A DNA stretch of 64,000 bases from Falsiroseomonas sp051433165 (GCF_051433165.1 NZ_JBHMFS010000015.1:86904-150903), one strand, 5' to 3'. Positions 34,912 through 43,750 are shown, counted from the first letter of the stretch. Translations and numbers: made by a program. Notes: generated by a model not told the origin, from the letters alone.

Positions 34912-35217
34912 TCAGCCGATCAGATCCATCACGATGCGGCGGATTTCGTCGCGCGTGAGGCTGGAAATGGCGGGCTCGCTGCCGGCCTGGAGTTTCGGCT
35001 GGGCCGGAAGGGTGGACCCGTTCGCGTGGAACTGGGTCGAGTAGCGTTCGTCGTAGGTGTGCACGTGGTCCTTTGGGCAGTCCCCGGCGGCGGTGCCACC
35101 GTGCTGCGGATGCTTTGGTCTATGCCGGGCGCGCCAGGGACGCGACGGGGCGATGTGCCGCACTTGTGGTGGCGGCGGTGGGATGACGGAGGAACGGGCG
35201 CCGAGGCCCCCGTTCAT
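34912..35217 (-). CDS. Hypothetical protein, start uncertain
   Basis: Open frame of 101 residues. The C-terminal half (CPKDHVHTYDERYSTQFHAN...SLTRDEIRRIVMDLIG) has protein-like composition, while the first 40 residues are Pro/Arg-rich and may be untranslated. A shorter start inside the frame is possible. No domain recognised. Confidence 0.35.
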   Translation of the reverse strand: MNGGLGARSSVIPPPPPQVRHIAPSRPWRARHRPKHPQHGGTAAGDCPKDHVHTYDERYSTQFHANGSTLPAQPKLQAGSEPAISSLTRDEIRRIVMDLIG

Positions 35218-35261
35218 CCATCCGTTATCCGTCGGGGCGGCCCTGGGCCACCCCGGTCGGT

Positions 35262-35468
35262 TCAGGCCTGCTTCAGGTTGCCGGCCGAGGTCTTGCCCTG
35301 CTGGCCGTGCTGCAGCTCATACTCCAGCTTGTCGCCCTCGCGCGGCTCCTGGAGGCCGGAACGCTGCACGTCGGAGATGTGCAGGAACACGTCCTTGGAG
35401 CCGTCTTCCGGCTGGATGAAGCCATAGCCCTTGGTTGCGTTGAACCACTTGACGGTGCCGATCGGCAT
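35262..35468 (-). CDS. cspA: Cold-shock-domain protein (CspA family)
   Basis: 68-residue single cold-shock domain that binds RNA and single-stranded DNA. RNP-1 is KGYGFIQPEDG (residues 13-23) and RNP-2 is DVFLHIS (26-32). The start MPIGTVKWFNATKG at 35468 matches the family; upstream frame is leader. The 5' region up to the divergent gene is about 268 bases and contains a small hairpin, consistent with a long structured leader. Confidence 0.93.
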   Translation of the reverse strand: MPIGTVKWFNATKGYGFIQPEDGSKDVFLHISDVQRSGLQEPREGDKLEYELQHGQQGKTSAGNLKQA

Positions 35469-35495
35469 GGAAGGTATCCGCTTCGTAACTGAAGA

Positions 35496-35519
35496 CCGCC
35501 CCGCGACATTGCAGGGCGG
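35496..35519 (-). promoter_or_regulatory. Hairpin in the cold-shock gene leader
   Basis: CCGCCC (35496-35501) and GGGCGG (35514-35519) form a six-base stem 27 bases upstream of the cspA start. Cold-shock mRNAs often have structured leaders that control translation; this is a candidate piece of it, supported only by complementarity. Confidence 0.25.
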
Positions 35520-35736
35520 ATCAGTCTTGGGAGCGAAACGGACACTAGGCTCGGCGCTCGATCGAGCAGGGAGAGCAGGCCGAACCGCGCAAGGCTGACC
35601 GACCTCATATGCGCCCTGCATGGGCAAGCTGCAACTTAAATCGGGACTTGTGGCCGCCCTTCATGTTTTCGAAACATTGTGCGGTTGGTAAACTCTGGCC
35701 GGTCGCGAGGCCGCGGCCGAGGGAGCGCCAGGCTGC

Positions 35737-36996
35737 ATGATCGAGGATGAGGCCACGCCGCGCCTGGTGCTGCCGCCCGGCCCGCGCTTCGCCGCGATCG
35801 GGGCGGAATTCGTGCGCGGGGCCGCCGCCGTCGCCGGCACCGAGCCCCATCGCGCCGACCGCCTGGCCCTGATCGCGGAGGAGGTGCTGGCGGCCTGCCC
35901 GGCGGCCTCCGGTCCTGTCAGCCTGGTTCTGCGCGATCGGCGCCACGCCATACGGCTGGAACTCGGCTTCACCACCGCGGATCTCGACCTTGCCGGGCTG
36001 GACCAGGCGCGGCGACGGGATGTGGAGGATACCGCCGCCGTCGGCCTGTACCTGGCGGCCCGGCTGGCGGACCACCTGACCACCGAACCGGCCGGGGCAG
36101 CCGGGCTGCGGCTGGGCTTCGATGTCGCGCGAGCCTATCCGGCGCGGGTGGCGGCTGCGGCGCCCGAGGGCCTCGGCGCGATGCAGGGCACGCCGGTGGA
36201 GCCGGATGACGCGACGCTGGCGCTGCTGGTGGATTGGGCGGAGGCCAGCGGCACCGGCGGCCCGGCCTTCCGCACCGCGTCCCGCGTGCTGGACCAGCGC
36301 GCGGCCGGGGAGCTTACGGCGCTCGTGGCGCTGGATGCGCGGCGCCGGCCGCTGGGCGGGCTGTTCTGGCAGCCCTTCGGCCGCCGCCTGATGGCGCTAT
36401 CCGGCTCTGCCGTGCTGCTGCCCGAGGGTCGCGCCGCACTCGCCACCGCCCTGTTGCACGCCGCGCTCGGCCGCCTGGCGCGCGGCAGCATCCAGGGGCT
36501 GGTGGTGCTGGAGCCGGCGCCGGAAATGCCGGCCGAAGCCTTCGAGGTGGTGGGCCACCTGCCGGATGCCGCCGGCGGCCAGCACCCCGTGCTGTTCCGC
36601 GCGCTGGAGGAAGACCCGGGCGGCATCGCCTGGGTGCCGGAGGCGCTGCGCTCCTGGGTCACGGAGACGGTGCGCCGCCTCGGCCTCGGCCGGGATATCG
36701 AGGCGCCGCCGCCGCCCGCGCGGGCCACCGGCGCGGCCATGGCGGCGGAGACGGACCGCGCCGCCAGCCGCGTCACCCTGCGGCCGCTGCTGGCGGCGGC
36801 GGATGCGGCGGCGGTGGCCCTGGGCAATGTGGCGCTGTTCCGCGCCCAGGGTTTTGCGCAGTGCCGCGCGGTGCTGGACCTTGGCCAGCCCGGGCATGCG
36901 GCCTTCGCGGAGGGCCTGGTCCAGGCCGGGCTGGCGCCGGCGGCGCTGATCCCGGATGCGGCCGGGGATCTGCTGCTGCTGGCCTCGCCCGGATGA
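35737..36996 (+). CDS. Unknown hybrid protein, possible RsbW-like ATPase plus acyltransferase-like part
   Basis: 419 residues without signal or membrane segments. The N-terminal 130 residues (RADRLALIAEEVLAACP...VSLVLRDRRHAIRLELGF...VGLYLAARLADHL) recall HATPase_c_2/RsbW anti-sigma-type kinases, though ATP-lid motifs are weak. The rest (LGGLFWQPFGRRLMAL...VPEALRSWVTETVRRLGLG...) resembles GNAT-like C-terminal halves seen with such kinases. It overlaps the aminotransferase gene by ATGA, so the two are coupled. The domain reading is tentative. Confidence 0.55.
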   Translation: MIEDEATPRLVLPPGPRFAAIGAEFVRGAAAVAGTEPHRADRLALIAEEVLAACPAASGPVSLVLRDRRHAIRLELGFTTADLDLAGLDQARRRDVEDTAAVGLYLAARLADHLTTEPAGAAGLRLGFDVARAYPARVAAAAPEGLGAMQGTPVEPDDATLALLVDWAEASGTGGPAFRTASRVLDQRAAGELTALVALDARRRPLGGLFWQPFGRRLMALSGSAVLLPEGRAALATALLHAALGRLARGSIQGLVVLEPAPEMPAEAFEVVGHLPDAAGGQHPVLFRALEEDPGGIAWVPEALRSWVTETVRRLGLGRDIEAPPPPARATGAAMAAETDRAASRVTLRPLLAAADAAAVALGNVALFRAQGFAQCRAVLDLGQPGHAAFAEGLVQAGLAPAALIPDAAGDLLLLASPG

Positions 36997-38105
36997 GCGG
37001 CTTCGCGCTGGATCGACTGGTGCCGGCGCATGTCCAGGCCTTCGAGGCCTATGTGCCCGCACCGCCGGACGACGTGCTGCGGCGGCGCTTTGGCGTGGCG
37101 CATCTGCACCGGCTGAACAACAACGAGAATGCACTCGGCCCCCCCGCGGCTTCGCGTGCGGTGCTGGCGCGCTGGGACCAGCGGGAGGCGGCGCTGTATC
37201 CGCAGGGCGATGGCTGGCACCTGCGCCGCGCCATCGCCGGCCGCTTCGGGCTGGATGCGGAGCAGGTGATCCTCGGCAATGGCGCGAATGAGGTGATCGC
37301 CTTCGTCATCAAGGCGTTCTGCGAGGCCGGGGACAACATCGTCACCGCCGACCGCACCTTCGCCGTCTATGAATGGCTGGCCAGTTTCTCCGGCGTCGAG
37401 GCCCGGCTGGTGCCGCTGCGCGACCATGGCTTCGACGATGCGGCGCTGCTGCGTGCGATCGATGCGCGCAGCCGCGTGGTGTTCCTGTGCAACCCGAACA
37501 ATCCGACGGGAAGCTGGTGGGACCATGCCACGCTGGCGCGCTTCCTGGATTCGGTCGCCGGCCGCGCGATCGTGGTGGTGGACGAGGCCTATGCCGAATT
37601 CGCCGAGGCGCCGGACTTTCCCAACAGCTTCGCGCTGATGGCGCGGCATCCGAACCTCATCGTGTTCCGCACCTTCTCCAAGATGTGGGGGCTGGCCGGG
37701 CTGCGCATCGGCTGGATGGCGGCGGCACCGGCAGTGGCGGCCACGGTGCGGAAGACCAGCATCAGCTACAGCGTGAACCGGCTGGCGCTGGACGCGGCGC
37801 AGGAAGCGGTGTGGGACGAGGCGCATATCGCCGCGAGCCGCGCGCAGGTGCGGGTGGCGCAAGCGGGGCTGGCCACGCTGGCGGGGCGGCTGGGGCTGCC
37901 CCTGCTGGGCGGCATCGGCAATTTCGCCATGCTGCGCCTGCCCATGCCGGATACGGTGGTGCATCGGCGGCTGATGGCGCGCGGCGTGATGGCGCGGGCG
38001 ATGACCAGTTTTCGCTACCCCGGCTGGCTGCGCGTATCCTGCGGCAGCCCGGCCGCCATGGCCGCGTTCAGTGAGGCGCTGGAAGCGGTGCTGGCGGAGC
38101 GATAG
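36993..38105 (+). CDS. PLP-dependent aminotransferase, histidinol-phosphate aminotransferase-like
   Basis: 370 residues, fold-type I aminotransferase. LNNNENALGPP, LGNGANEVIAF, FLCNPNNPTGSWW, VVDEAYAEFA and the PLP lysine in TFSKMWGLAGLRIGW follow the HisC order. It transfers an amino group to or from an aromatic or imidazole substrate. It overlaps the preceding unknown gene by four bases and the convergent MFS gene by 38 bases. It may be a HisC paralogue rather than the histidine pathway enzyme, as no his genes are nearby. Confidence 0.85.
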   Translation: MSGFALDRLVPAHVQAFEAYVPAPPDDVLRRRFGVAHLHRLNNNENALGPPAASRAVLARWDQREAALYPQGDGWHLRRAIAGRFGLDAEQVILGNGANEVIAFVIKAFCEAGDNIVTADRTFAVYEWLASFSGVEARLVPLRDHGFDDAALLRAIDARSRVVFLCNPNNPTGSWWDHATLARFLDSVAGRAIVVVDEAYAEFAEAPDFPNSFALMARHPNLIVFRTFSKMWGLAGLRIGWMAAAPAVAATVRKTSISYSVNRLALDAAQEAVWDEAHIAASRAQVRVAQAGLATLAGRLGLPLLGGIGNFAMLRLPMPDTVVHRRLMARGVMARAMTSFRYPGWLRVSCGSPAAMAAFSEALEAVLAER

Positions 38106-39267
38106 TCGCCTGTTCCGGCAGGCGCAGCAGCGCCGCCACGCCGGGCGCCAGGCACAGTGCCGCCAGCAGGAAGGCACCGGCATACCCCGCGATGCCCACC
38201 ACCAGCCCGCCGAGCAACGGGCCGAGCAGGTAGCCAAGCTGCAAGGTCAGCATCATCAGGTTGAGGTTGGCGCCGCGCCGCTCGGGCGGCGAATGCAGGT
38301 GCATCAGCGCGTTCAGAAGCGGTAGCGCGGCGCCGAAGCCGAGGCCGGTCAGCAACGCCACGGCCAGCAGCGCCCAGGTGGGCAAGGGCAGTGCCAGCAG
38401 CCCCAGTGCCAGCCCCACCGCGCCAAGCCCGAGCGCGGCCAGCCGGCGCTGGTCCAGCCGGTCGAAGGCGCTGCCGGCCAGCAGGCGCAGGGCCATGATG
38501 GTGGCGGTCTGGAGGGCGAAGAACAGGCCGATCAGCGCGCCGCCCTCCAGTTCCAGCGCGCGCGGCTTCAGCAGGCTGAACAGCAGGGCATGCGCCAGGA
38601 AGGCCAGGCTGTTCACCGCCAGCAGCAGCAGCACCGCCCGGCTGGCTGGTCCACCCGCGGCCGCGAGCGGCGGGGCTTTGACCAAGGGGCGGCGCGCGAT
38701 CCACAGCGCCAGCAGCAACGCCGGCGCCTGCAGCAGCGCCAGGGCCGCGTATTGCTGGCCCGCATCGCCGCCGAAGGCGGGCAGGGTGGCCTCCATCAGC
38801 GGCGGCAGCAGCGCGAAGGGCAGCAGATCCGCGACTCCGAACAGCGCATAGGCCCGCCCCGCCTGCGCAGCCGGCACCATGGCGACGAAAGCTGAGACGA
38901 TGCCCACCAGCGTCAGCACGAAGCCCAGGCCATGCCACAACCGCAGCGCAAGCAATTGCGGAAAACCCTCGGCCAGCGGGTAAAGCGGCAGCGCCAGAAG
39001 GGTCACGGTAAAGCCGGCCAGGATGCAGCGCCCGGCGGTGGCGGGCGTGATACGGGCCGAGAGCGGCGGAATCAGCAGCAGCGCCACCAGGGTGAAGCCG
39101 GCAATCGCCAGCCCCGCCTGGGCCGGGCCGAGGCCGCGGCCGCGCAGCCAGGGCTCCAGCCCGTAGAAGGCGGCCAGGTTGGCGAAGCCCAGCAGGGTCA
39201 GCACCAGCATGCCGGCGAAGCCCGCGTTCCAGAGGGGCGGCTCCGTGCTGTCCGTAATGTCTGCCAT
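38068..39267 (-). CDS. MFS transporter downstream of pqqE
   Basis: 399 residues with about 12 membrane helices. LGPAQAGLAIAGFTLVALLLIPPLSARI and ALPLLNALMHLHSPPERRGANLNL are MFS-like loops. It begins 62 bases after pqqE on the same strand and could be the last gene of the PQQ operon. Substrate unknown; export of PQQ is only a guess. Its 3' end overlaps the convergent aminotransferase by 38 bases. Confidence 0.8.
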   Translation of the reverse strand: MADITDSTEPPLWNAGFAGMLVLTLLGFANLAAFYGLEPWLRGRGLGPAQAGLAIAGFTLVALLLIPPLSARITPATAGRCILAGFTVTLLALPLYPLAEGFPQLLALRLWHGLGFVLTLVGIVSAFVAMVPAAQAGRAYALFGVADLLPFALLPPLMEATLPAFGGDAGQQYAALALLQAPALLLALWIARRPLVKAPPLAAAGGPASRAVLLLLAVNSLAFLAHALLFSLLKPRALELEGGALIGLFFALQTATIMALRLLAGSAFDRLDQRRLAALGLGAVGLALGLLALPLPTWALLAVALLTGLGFGAALPLLNALMHLHSPPERRGANLNLMMLTLQLGYLLGPLLGGLVVGIAGYAGAFLLAALCLAPGVAALLRLPEQATIAPPAPLPAPH

Positions 39268-39329
39268 TGCGTGGCCGTATCATGAACGGCGCGGCAAGGG
39301 GACCTGGGATGGCCAGGCCCGCGCCGGCT

Positions 39330-40397
39330 TCAGTCGAAGCCGCGATACCGGAAATCCGGCGAGACGGCCTCCGCCACCGCGGCCGCCAGCATCCCGTGGT
39401 GGGGCGACAGCGCGCAGGCCGGGTCCGTCGCGGCGGCATCACCGGTCAGTGCGAAGGCCTGGCAGCGGCAGCCACCCCAATCCTTCTCCGCCCGGTCGCA
39501 GCCGCGGCAGGGCTCCGGCATCCAGCTCGTGCCGCGGAAGCGGTTGAAGGCGTCGCTGTCTTCCCACGCCGCGCGCAGGGATGTGTCGCGCACATTGGGG
39601 AAGTCGAGGCCGGTGATGGATTCCGCCGCGTGGCAGGGTAGCACGCGCCCGGCGGGGGAGACGCCGAGGAAGCGATTGCCCCAGCCGCCCATGCAGGATT
39701 TCGGCCGCGCCGCGTGATAATCCGGCACCACGTAATCGATCAGCAGCCGGCCCTGATGCGTCAGCCGCGCCGCATCGACGATGCGGGTCGCCGCGTCCAA
39801 CTGTTCGCGCGTGGGCAGCAGCGCGTCGCGGTTCATCAGCGCCCAGCCGTAGTATTGCACATGCGCGACTTCCAGCCGGCCGGCGCCCCAGCGCAACGCC
39901 GTCTCGATCAGCAGCGGCAGGTTGTGCAGGTTCTGGCGGTGCACCACGGCGTTCAGCGTCAGCGGTAGCCCGGCCTCCGTCACCAGCCGCGCCGCCAGTT
40001 CCTTGCGCGCCGGCGCGCCCTTCATGCCGCCGATGCGCTCCGCCCCCGCAGGGTCCGCGTCCTGCACGGAAAGCTGCACGTGATCCAGCCCCGCATCCAC
40101 CAGCCGCGCCATCAGCGCGGCATCCAGCAGCACGCCCGCGGTGATGAGGTTGGTGTAGAGGCCGGCGTCATGGGCTGCCCGGGTGATCTCCACGATGTCG
40201 CGCCGCACGGTCGGCTCGCCGCCCGAGAGATGCACCTGGAGGCAGCCCAGCGCGGCGGCCTCGCGGAACACCCGCGCCCAGTCTTCCGTGGTCAGCTCCC
40301 TGCTCGCCCGCGTCAGCTCGACGGGGTTGGAGCAATAGGGGCAGCGCAGCGGGCAGCGATGCGTCAGCTCCGCCAGCAGCGCGAGGGGCGCGTTCAC
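39330..40397 (-). CDS. pqqE: PqqA peptide cyclase (radical SAM) PqqE
   Basis: 355-residue radical SAM enzyme that links the Glu and Tyr side chains of PqqA. The SAM cluster motif is CPLRCPYC near residues 14-21. The SPASM auxiliary-cluster cysteines appear in EPCRGCDRAEKDWGGCRC and DPACALSP. The start overlaps the pqqD stop. It acts with the chaperone PqqD on the PqqA precursor in the cytoplasm. Confidence 0.96.
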   Translation of the reverse strand: MNAPLALLAELTHRCPLRCPYCSNPVELTRASRELTTEDWARVFREAAALGCLQVHLSGGEPTVRRDIVEITRAAHDAGLYTNLITAGVLLDAALMARLVDAGLDHVQLSVQDADPAGAERIGGMKGAPARKELAARLVTEAGLPLTLNAVVHRQNLHNLPLLIETALRWGAGRLEVAHVQYYGWALMNRDALLPTREQLDAATRIVDAARLTHQGRLLIDYVVPDYHAARPKSCMGGWGNRFLGVSPAGRVLPCHAAESITGLDFPNVRDTSLRAAWEDSDAFNRFRGTSWMPEPCRGCDRAEKDWGGCRCQAFALTGDAAATDPACALSPHHGMLAAAVAEAVSPDFRYRGFD

Positions 40398-40651
40398 GGC
40401 GCCAGCGCGCCGCGCGCCACAAGGTCGTCCACCATGGCGCGCACATCGGTGGCGATGACCTCGCGCGGCGCATCGAATTTCCTGGCCAGCGCGTCGATGA
40501 TGGCGTCCAGGTCGCGCGCGCCATCGACCAGGCGCAGCACTTCCAGCGCCGTATCATCCGGCACGAACATGCGCTCCGGCGCCATCACCACCCAGCGATC
40601 CCGCGCCTGGTCATGGTGCAGCCGCACGCCGCGCGGAAAGCGGGGGATCAT
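40394..40651 (-). CDS. pqqD: PQQ biosynthesis peptide chaperone PqqD
   Basis: 85-residue PqqD that binds PqqA and presents it to PqqE. PRFPRGVRLHHDQARDRWVVMAPERM and the downstream LVDGARDLDAIIDALA helix block match the family winged-helix-like fold. ATG 40651 overlaps the pqqC stop by four bases; the longer frame upstream is pqqC overlap. It overlaps pqqE by four bases. Confidence 0.93.
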   Translation of the reverse strand: MIPRFPRGVRLHHDQARDRWVVMAPERMFVPDDTALEVLRLVDGARDLDAIIDALARKFDAPREVIATDVRAMVDDLVARGALAP

Positions 40652-41370
40652 GGGCGGAAGGCGCTCGGCGGCGGCAGGCCCGGCGCGACATAGGCGAAGT
40701 GCAGCGCGTCCAACTGCGCCCACAGCAGGTCGCATTTGAAGCGCAGCGCCGCGAGGACCTGGTCCTGCTTCTCCTCGGTGTCGGCGTACTGCCTGACGTA
40801 GCCGAGCGCGAAGGCAACATCCTGCGGCGCCTGGGTCAGCCGCGGCGTGAAATAGGCGAGCGTTTCCGCCGTGACGAAATCATAGTTCCGCAGCATGCCG
40901 GAGACGCGCTGGGAGATGATGTCGGGCGAGAACATCTCGGTCAGGGACGACGCAATGGCCTCCAGCAGCGATTTTTCCCGCACGAAGCGCACATAGGCAT
41001 CCACCGCGAAGCGCGTCGCCGGCAGCAGTCCTTTAAGGGACACCACATAGTCGCGGTCCAGCCCCAGCCCATCCGTCAGCGCCAGCCAGCGTTCCACCCC
41101 ACCCGGATGCGTGCCGTCGCCATCATGGTCCACCAGCCGCCGGCGCCATTCACGGCGCAGATCGGGCGTCGGCAGGCGCGCCAGCAGGGAGGCATCCTTC
41201 GCCGGAATGCTGGACTGGTAATAGTAGCGGTTCAGCGCCCAGGCCTGGATCTGCCCGCGATCCAGCTTGCCGCCATGCAGCAGGTGATGGAACGGGTGAT
41301 GGACGTGGTAGCGCTCCGCCCCGATCGCGCGCAGGGCATCCTCGAGGGCGTCAGGCGACAGCAGGCTCAC
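40648..41370 (-). CDS. pqqC: Pyrroloquinoline-quinone synthase PqqC
   Basis: 240 residues, all-helical oxidase that performs the final ring closure and eight-electron oxidation to PQQ without metal. YHVHHPFHHLLHGGKLDR and NRYYYQSSIPAKDASLLARL contain the conserved active-site His/Tyr/Arg residues. Its ATG overlaps the pqqB stop and its stop overlaps pqqD. Length fits the family (about 250). Confidence 0.96.
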   Translation of the reverse strand: MSLLSPDALEDALRAIGAERYHVHHPFHHLLHGGKLDRGQIQAWALNRYYYQSSIPAKDASLLARLPTPDLRREWRRRLVDHDGDGTHPGGVERWLALTDGLGLDRDYVVSLKGLLPATRFAVDAYVRFVREKSLLEAIASSLTEMFSPDIISQRVSGMLRNYDFVTAETLAYFTPRLTQAPQDVAFALGYVRQYADTEEKQDQVLAALRFKCDLLWAQLDALHFAYVAPGLPPPSAFRP

Positions 41371-42269
41371 AGGCGGATCTCCATTCCATCCTCGCCAACC
41401 TCCCAGCCAGCGGCGACGAGGTGGGCGCGTTTGGGGCTGTCGGACAGTAGGGCGGGGTTCGTGTTGTTGATGTGCACGAAGATGCGGCGCGTGACGTTCA
41501 GCTCCGCGAAGGCGGCGAGCGTGGAGCCTGGCCCGGTCATCGGCATATGGCCCATGCGCCGCGCGGTCTTCGGCCCGGCGCCCTGGCGGATCATCTCATC
41601 ATCGGTGAACAGCGTCCCGTCGAACAGCACACAGTCCGCGCCGCGCAGCCGCGCGCGCAGCGCATCCGTCATCATGGCGCAGCCCGGGATGTAGTGCAGC
41701 GTGCCGCCGCCGGCCGAGAGCGCGAGGCCTACCGCTTCGCCATCCTCCGCCACACCCGGGTCACCGGCGCCTTCGACGAACAGCGGCACCTTGCCCGGCA
41801 CGGCATAGGCGGTGACGGTGATGCCCAGCACGGCGAAGGCCTGCTCCAGCGTGATGCTGCGGCGCTGCACGAATTCGGGATTGAGCGCACCGAAGATCGG
41901 GTTGGCCGCCAGCACCTCCAGCGTCGGCGCGGCGGCGAGCAATTCGAAGGCCTGGCGTTCGCGCAGGTGCAGCAGGCCGGCCACGGCATCCACCTCCGCC
42001 CCGGTCAGCAGAACGGCGCCGATCGGCGAATTCCGCAGCGGATGCGCCCGCGGGTGCAGGGCCGGGGTGGCGGCGATCTGTTGGCGGAGGTCAGGGCTGG
42101 CATTCACCAGCAGCCAGCGCTCGCCATCGGCCGAGGCCGCGATGCTGGCCTGGCTGCGCGGCAGGGCGGCCGGATCGCCGGCACGCGCCCTCAGGCAGCC
42201 GGGGCCGGCGGAATTCCACTGCGGGAACCCTCCGCCGGCACCGGCCCCGAGCATGATGACCCGGAGCAC
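41367..42269 (-). CDS. pqqB: PQQ biosynthesis protein PqqB
   Basis: 300-residue metallo-beta-lactamase-fold protein implicated in hydroxylation of the PQQ precursor. MLGAGAGGGFPQWNSAGPGC is the family N-terminus; a later HMPMTGPGS block is also conserved. The start is taken as GTG 42269, giving VLRVIMLGAG and the normal length; an in-frame ATG lies five codons later. It begins 16 bases after pqqA and overlaps pqqC. Confidence 0.92.
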   Translation of the reverse strand: MLRVIMLGAGAGGGFPQWNSAGPGCLRARAGDPAALPRSQASIAASADGERWLLVNASPDLRQQIAATPALHPRAHPLRNSPIGAVLLTGAEVDAVAGLLHLRERQAFELLAAAPTLEVLAANPIFGALNPEFVQRRSITLEQAFAVLGITVTAYAVPGKVPLFVEGAGDPGVAEDGEAVGLALSAGGGTLHYIPGCAMMTDALRARLRGADCVLFDGTLFTDDEMIRQGAGPKTARRMGHMPMTGPGSTLAAFAELNVTRRIFVHINNTNPALLSDSPKRAHLVAAGWEVGEDGMEIRL

Positions 42270-42285
42270 GCCCCGGGCAGCCGGC

Positions 42286-42366
42286 TCAGTCGATCTCGGC
42301 GGAAGCGTAGCTGTTGATTTCCATCGCGAGGGAAATTTCGACGATCTTCGGGGTCTTCCAGGCCAT
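42286..42366 (-). CDS. pqqA: PQQ precursor peptide PqqA (26 residues)
   Basis: Short reading frame starting MAWKTPKIVEISLAMEINSY, with the cross-linked Glu16 and Tyr20 (E-I-N-S-Y) that become the PQQ skeleton, then six more residues to a TGA. GGAGG lies eight bases before ATG 42366. The N-terminal MAWKTP and the E..xY spacing are diagnostic. It is the first gene of pqqABCDE. Confidence 0.95.
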   Translation of the reverse strand: MAWKTPKIVEISLAMEINSYASAEID

Positions 42367-42710
42367 GACTTCGTCCTCCGGCTGCGACCGGCGAGATGCC
42401 GGCCGGAACGACATGCCCTTCCAGCCATGTGACTTCAAGACGAGGCGGGACGACAGGGCGCAAGGGCGCTGAACTTCGCGCGAGAAGCCCGGCGCCCAGG
42501 GCTGCTGCGCATTCGTGATGTTATCATATTACGTTGCCATGTTGGGCCATTCGGAAAACCGCATGATCCGCACCAGCACGCAGGCGAGGCCGAGGACCGG
42601 GGACGCCGCGAAGACGCCGGGCAGGGCGCCAACGGGCGGTCAGGCCGATCGGCAGGGCGGGAAGGTGCGGGCGCGTCGTGGCCGGCGGAACGATGCCGGC
42701 CAACGACGTG
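42367..42710. other. Leader/intergenic region between DUF302 and pqqA
   Basis: 344 bases without a convincing gene. An AT-rich patch around 42518-42540 (GTTATCATATTAC core, an imperfect palindrome) stands out in GC-rich surroundings about 150-170 bases upstream of pqqA and may mark its promoter. Nothing else was recognised. Confidence 0.35.
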
Positions 42711-43217
42711 CTACTGGGCCGCCTCGCGGGTGAGGCGGTCGAGCAGCGCCTCCGTCCCGCGCTGCCCCTCAGCCGGGATGGTGACGCCGTGGCGGGCGAA
42801 GACGCGGCTGGCGAGGTCCGCGCCGGTGCTGCGGGTGATCTGCACGCCGCCCTGGTCATCCTCCCACACCAGCACGCGCATCGGCAGGTCGAGCGCGAGC
42901 GTCGGGTTGGCTGCCATGCCGGGGGTGCCGGCGGCGGGGTTGCCGAACAGCACCACGCTGCGGCCGCGCAAAGGCAGGCCGGCGTCGCGCGCCGCGGCGG
43001 CGTGGTCGATCTCGGCGAAGACCTTCCAGCCGGCGGCGCGGACAGCGGCGCCGAAGCGATCCAGCGTCGGGCGCATGCCATGGGCGCTGCGTAGGGTCAC
43101 CAGGCCGCTGTCGCCGGTGCTGGCGGGCTGCGCCTGGGCTGGAAGCGCGAGCGGCATGGCCAGTGCCACTAGAACAAGAAGGCGGCGCAGGGCGGCGGGG
43201 GAGGCTGCTGCGGTCAT
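42711..43217 (-). CDS. Exported DUF302 domain protein
   Basis: 168 residues. Residues 1-29 form a signal peptide (cleavage AQA-QP). The DUF302 domain includes TLDRFGAAVRAAGWKVFAEIDHAAAARDAGLPLRG and NPTLALDLPMRVLVWEDDQG. The function of DUF302 is unclear; the fold binds small molecules or nucleotides in some models. It is upstream of pqqA on the same strand but separated by 344 bases, so co-transcription is unproven. Confidence 0.83.
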   Translation of the reverse strand: MTAAASPAALRRLLVLVALAMPLALPAQAQPASTGDSGLVTLRSAHGMRPTLDRFGAAVRAAGWKVFAEIDHAAAARDAGLPLRGRSVVLFGNPAAGTPGMAANPTLALDLPMRVLVWEDDQGGVQITRSTGADLASRVFARHGVTIPAEGQRGTEALLDRLTREAAQ

Positions 43218-43457
43218 GGGGCGGCTCCGTGATGTACACGGAGCTTCGCGGGGGCCGGCCTTGCGGTTACGCGCCCATTCGGGGGTCGAGAGGTCGCACT
43301 GGTTGGGGCGCCAGGATCCCCAAGCCGAACTCCGTAAACACGGCGTTTCTTAAGGCCTTTAGCGTCAACCGAAGCTATATGTGTCCCAGACGTGTGGCAC
43401 AGGCAAGCGGGGCCGACCAAGTTTACGCTACACCCAACGGGGTCTGTCCTGAGAACT

Positions 43458-43688
43458 GGCGAGACATCACGGAGCCTCCTGCGGGAAACCGAGCAGGGCC
43501 GGGTGGACGTGATCGTGGTCTACAAGATTGACCGCCTGTCCCACTCTCTGATGGAATTCGCCAAGTTCGTGGTGGTGACGGAGGCGCACGGCGTGACCTT
43601 CGTCTCCGTCACGCATTCGTTCGAACGACCACCAGCAGTACGCGTGCAGTGGCGACTGCCGCAGCATGACAGGCGCGAGCGGGACTGA
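43458..43688 (+). pseudogene. Remnant of a serine recombinase/resolvase
   Basis: The segment GETSRSLLRETEQGRVDVIV..YKIDRLSHSLMEFAKFVVV and TEAHGVTFVSVTHSF aligns with the middle of the large serine recombinase N-terminal domain (LL..IE.GRVDVVVVYKVDRLSRSL..F..). The usual Arg after DRLS is His. The catalytic serine region is missing, and homology stops after VTHSF, so the piece is truncated at both ends. It marks a former mobile element at the edge of the 43.2-45.3 kb patch. Confidence 0.7.
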
Positions 43689-43702
43689 CGCCGCATGTTC
43701 AA

Positions 43703-43727
43703 CACCGACCAAAGACCGTAGTCGGTG
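43703..43727. terminator. Hairpin after the alpha/beta hydrolase gene
   Basis: CACCGAC (43703-43709) and GTCGGTG (43721-43727) form a seven-base stem with an 11-base loop, 23 bases beyond the end of the minus-strand hydrolase gene and 14 bases after the recombinase remnant. Likely a transcription end, without a T run. Confidence 0.4.
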
Positions 43728-43750
43728 GTGAACAGGGCAGAGGCAGGCAG

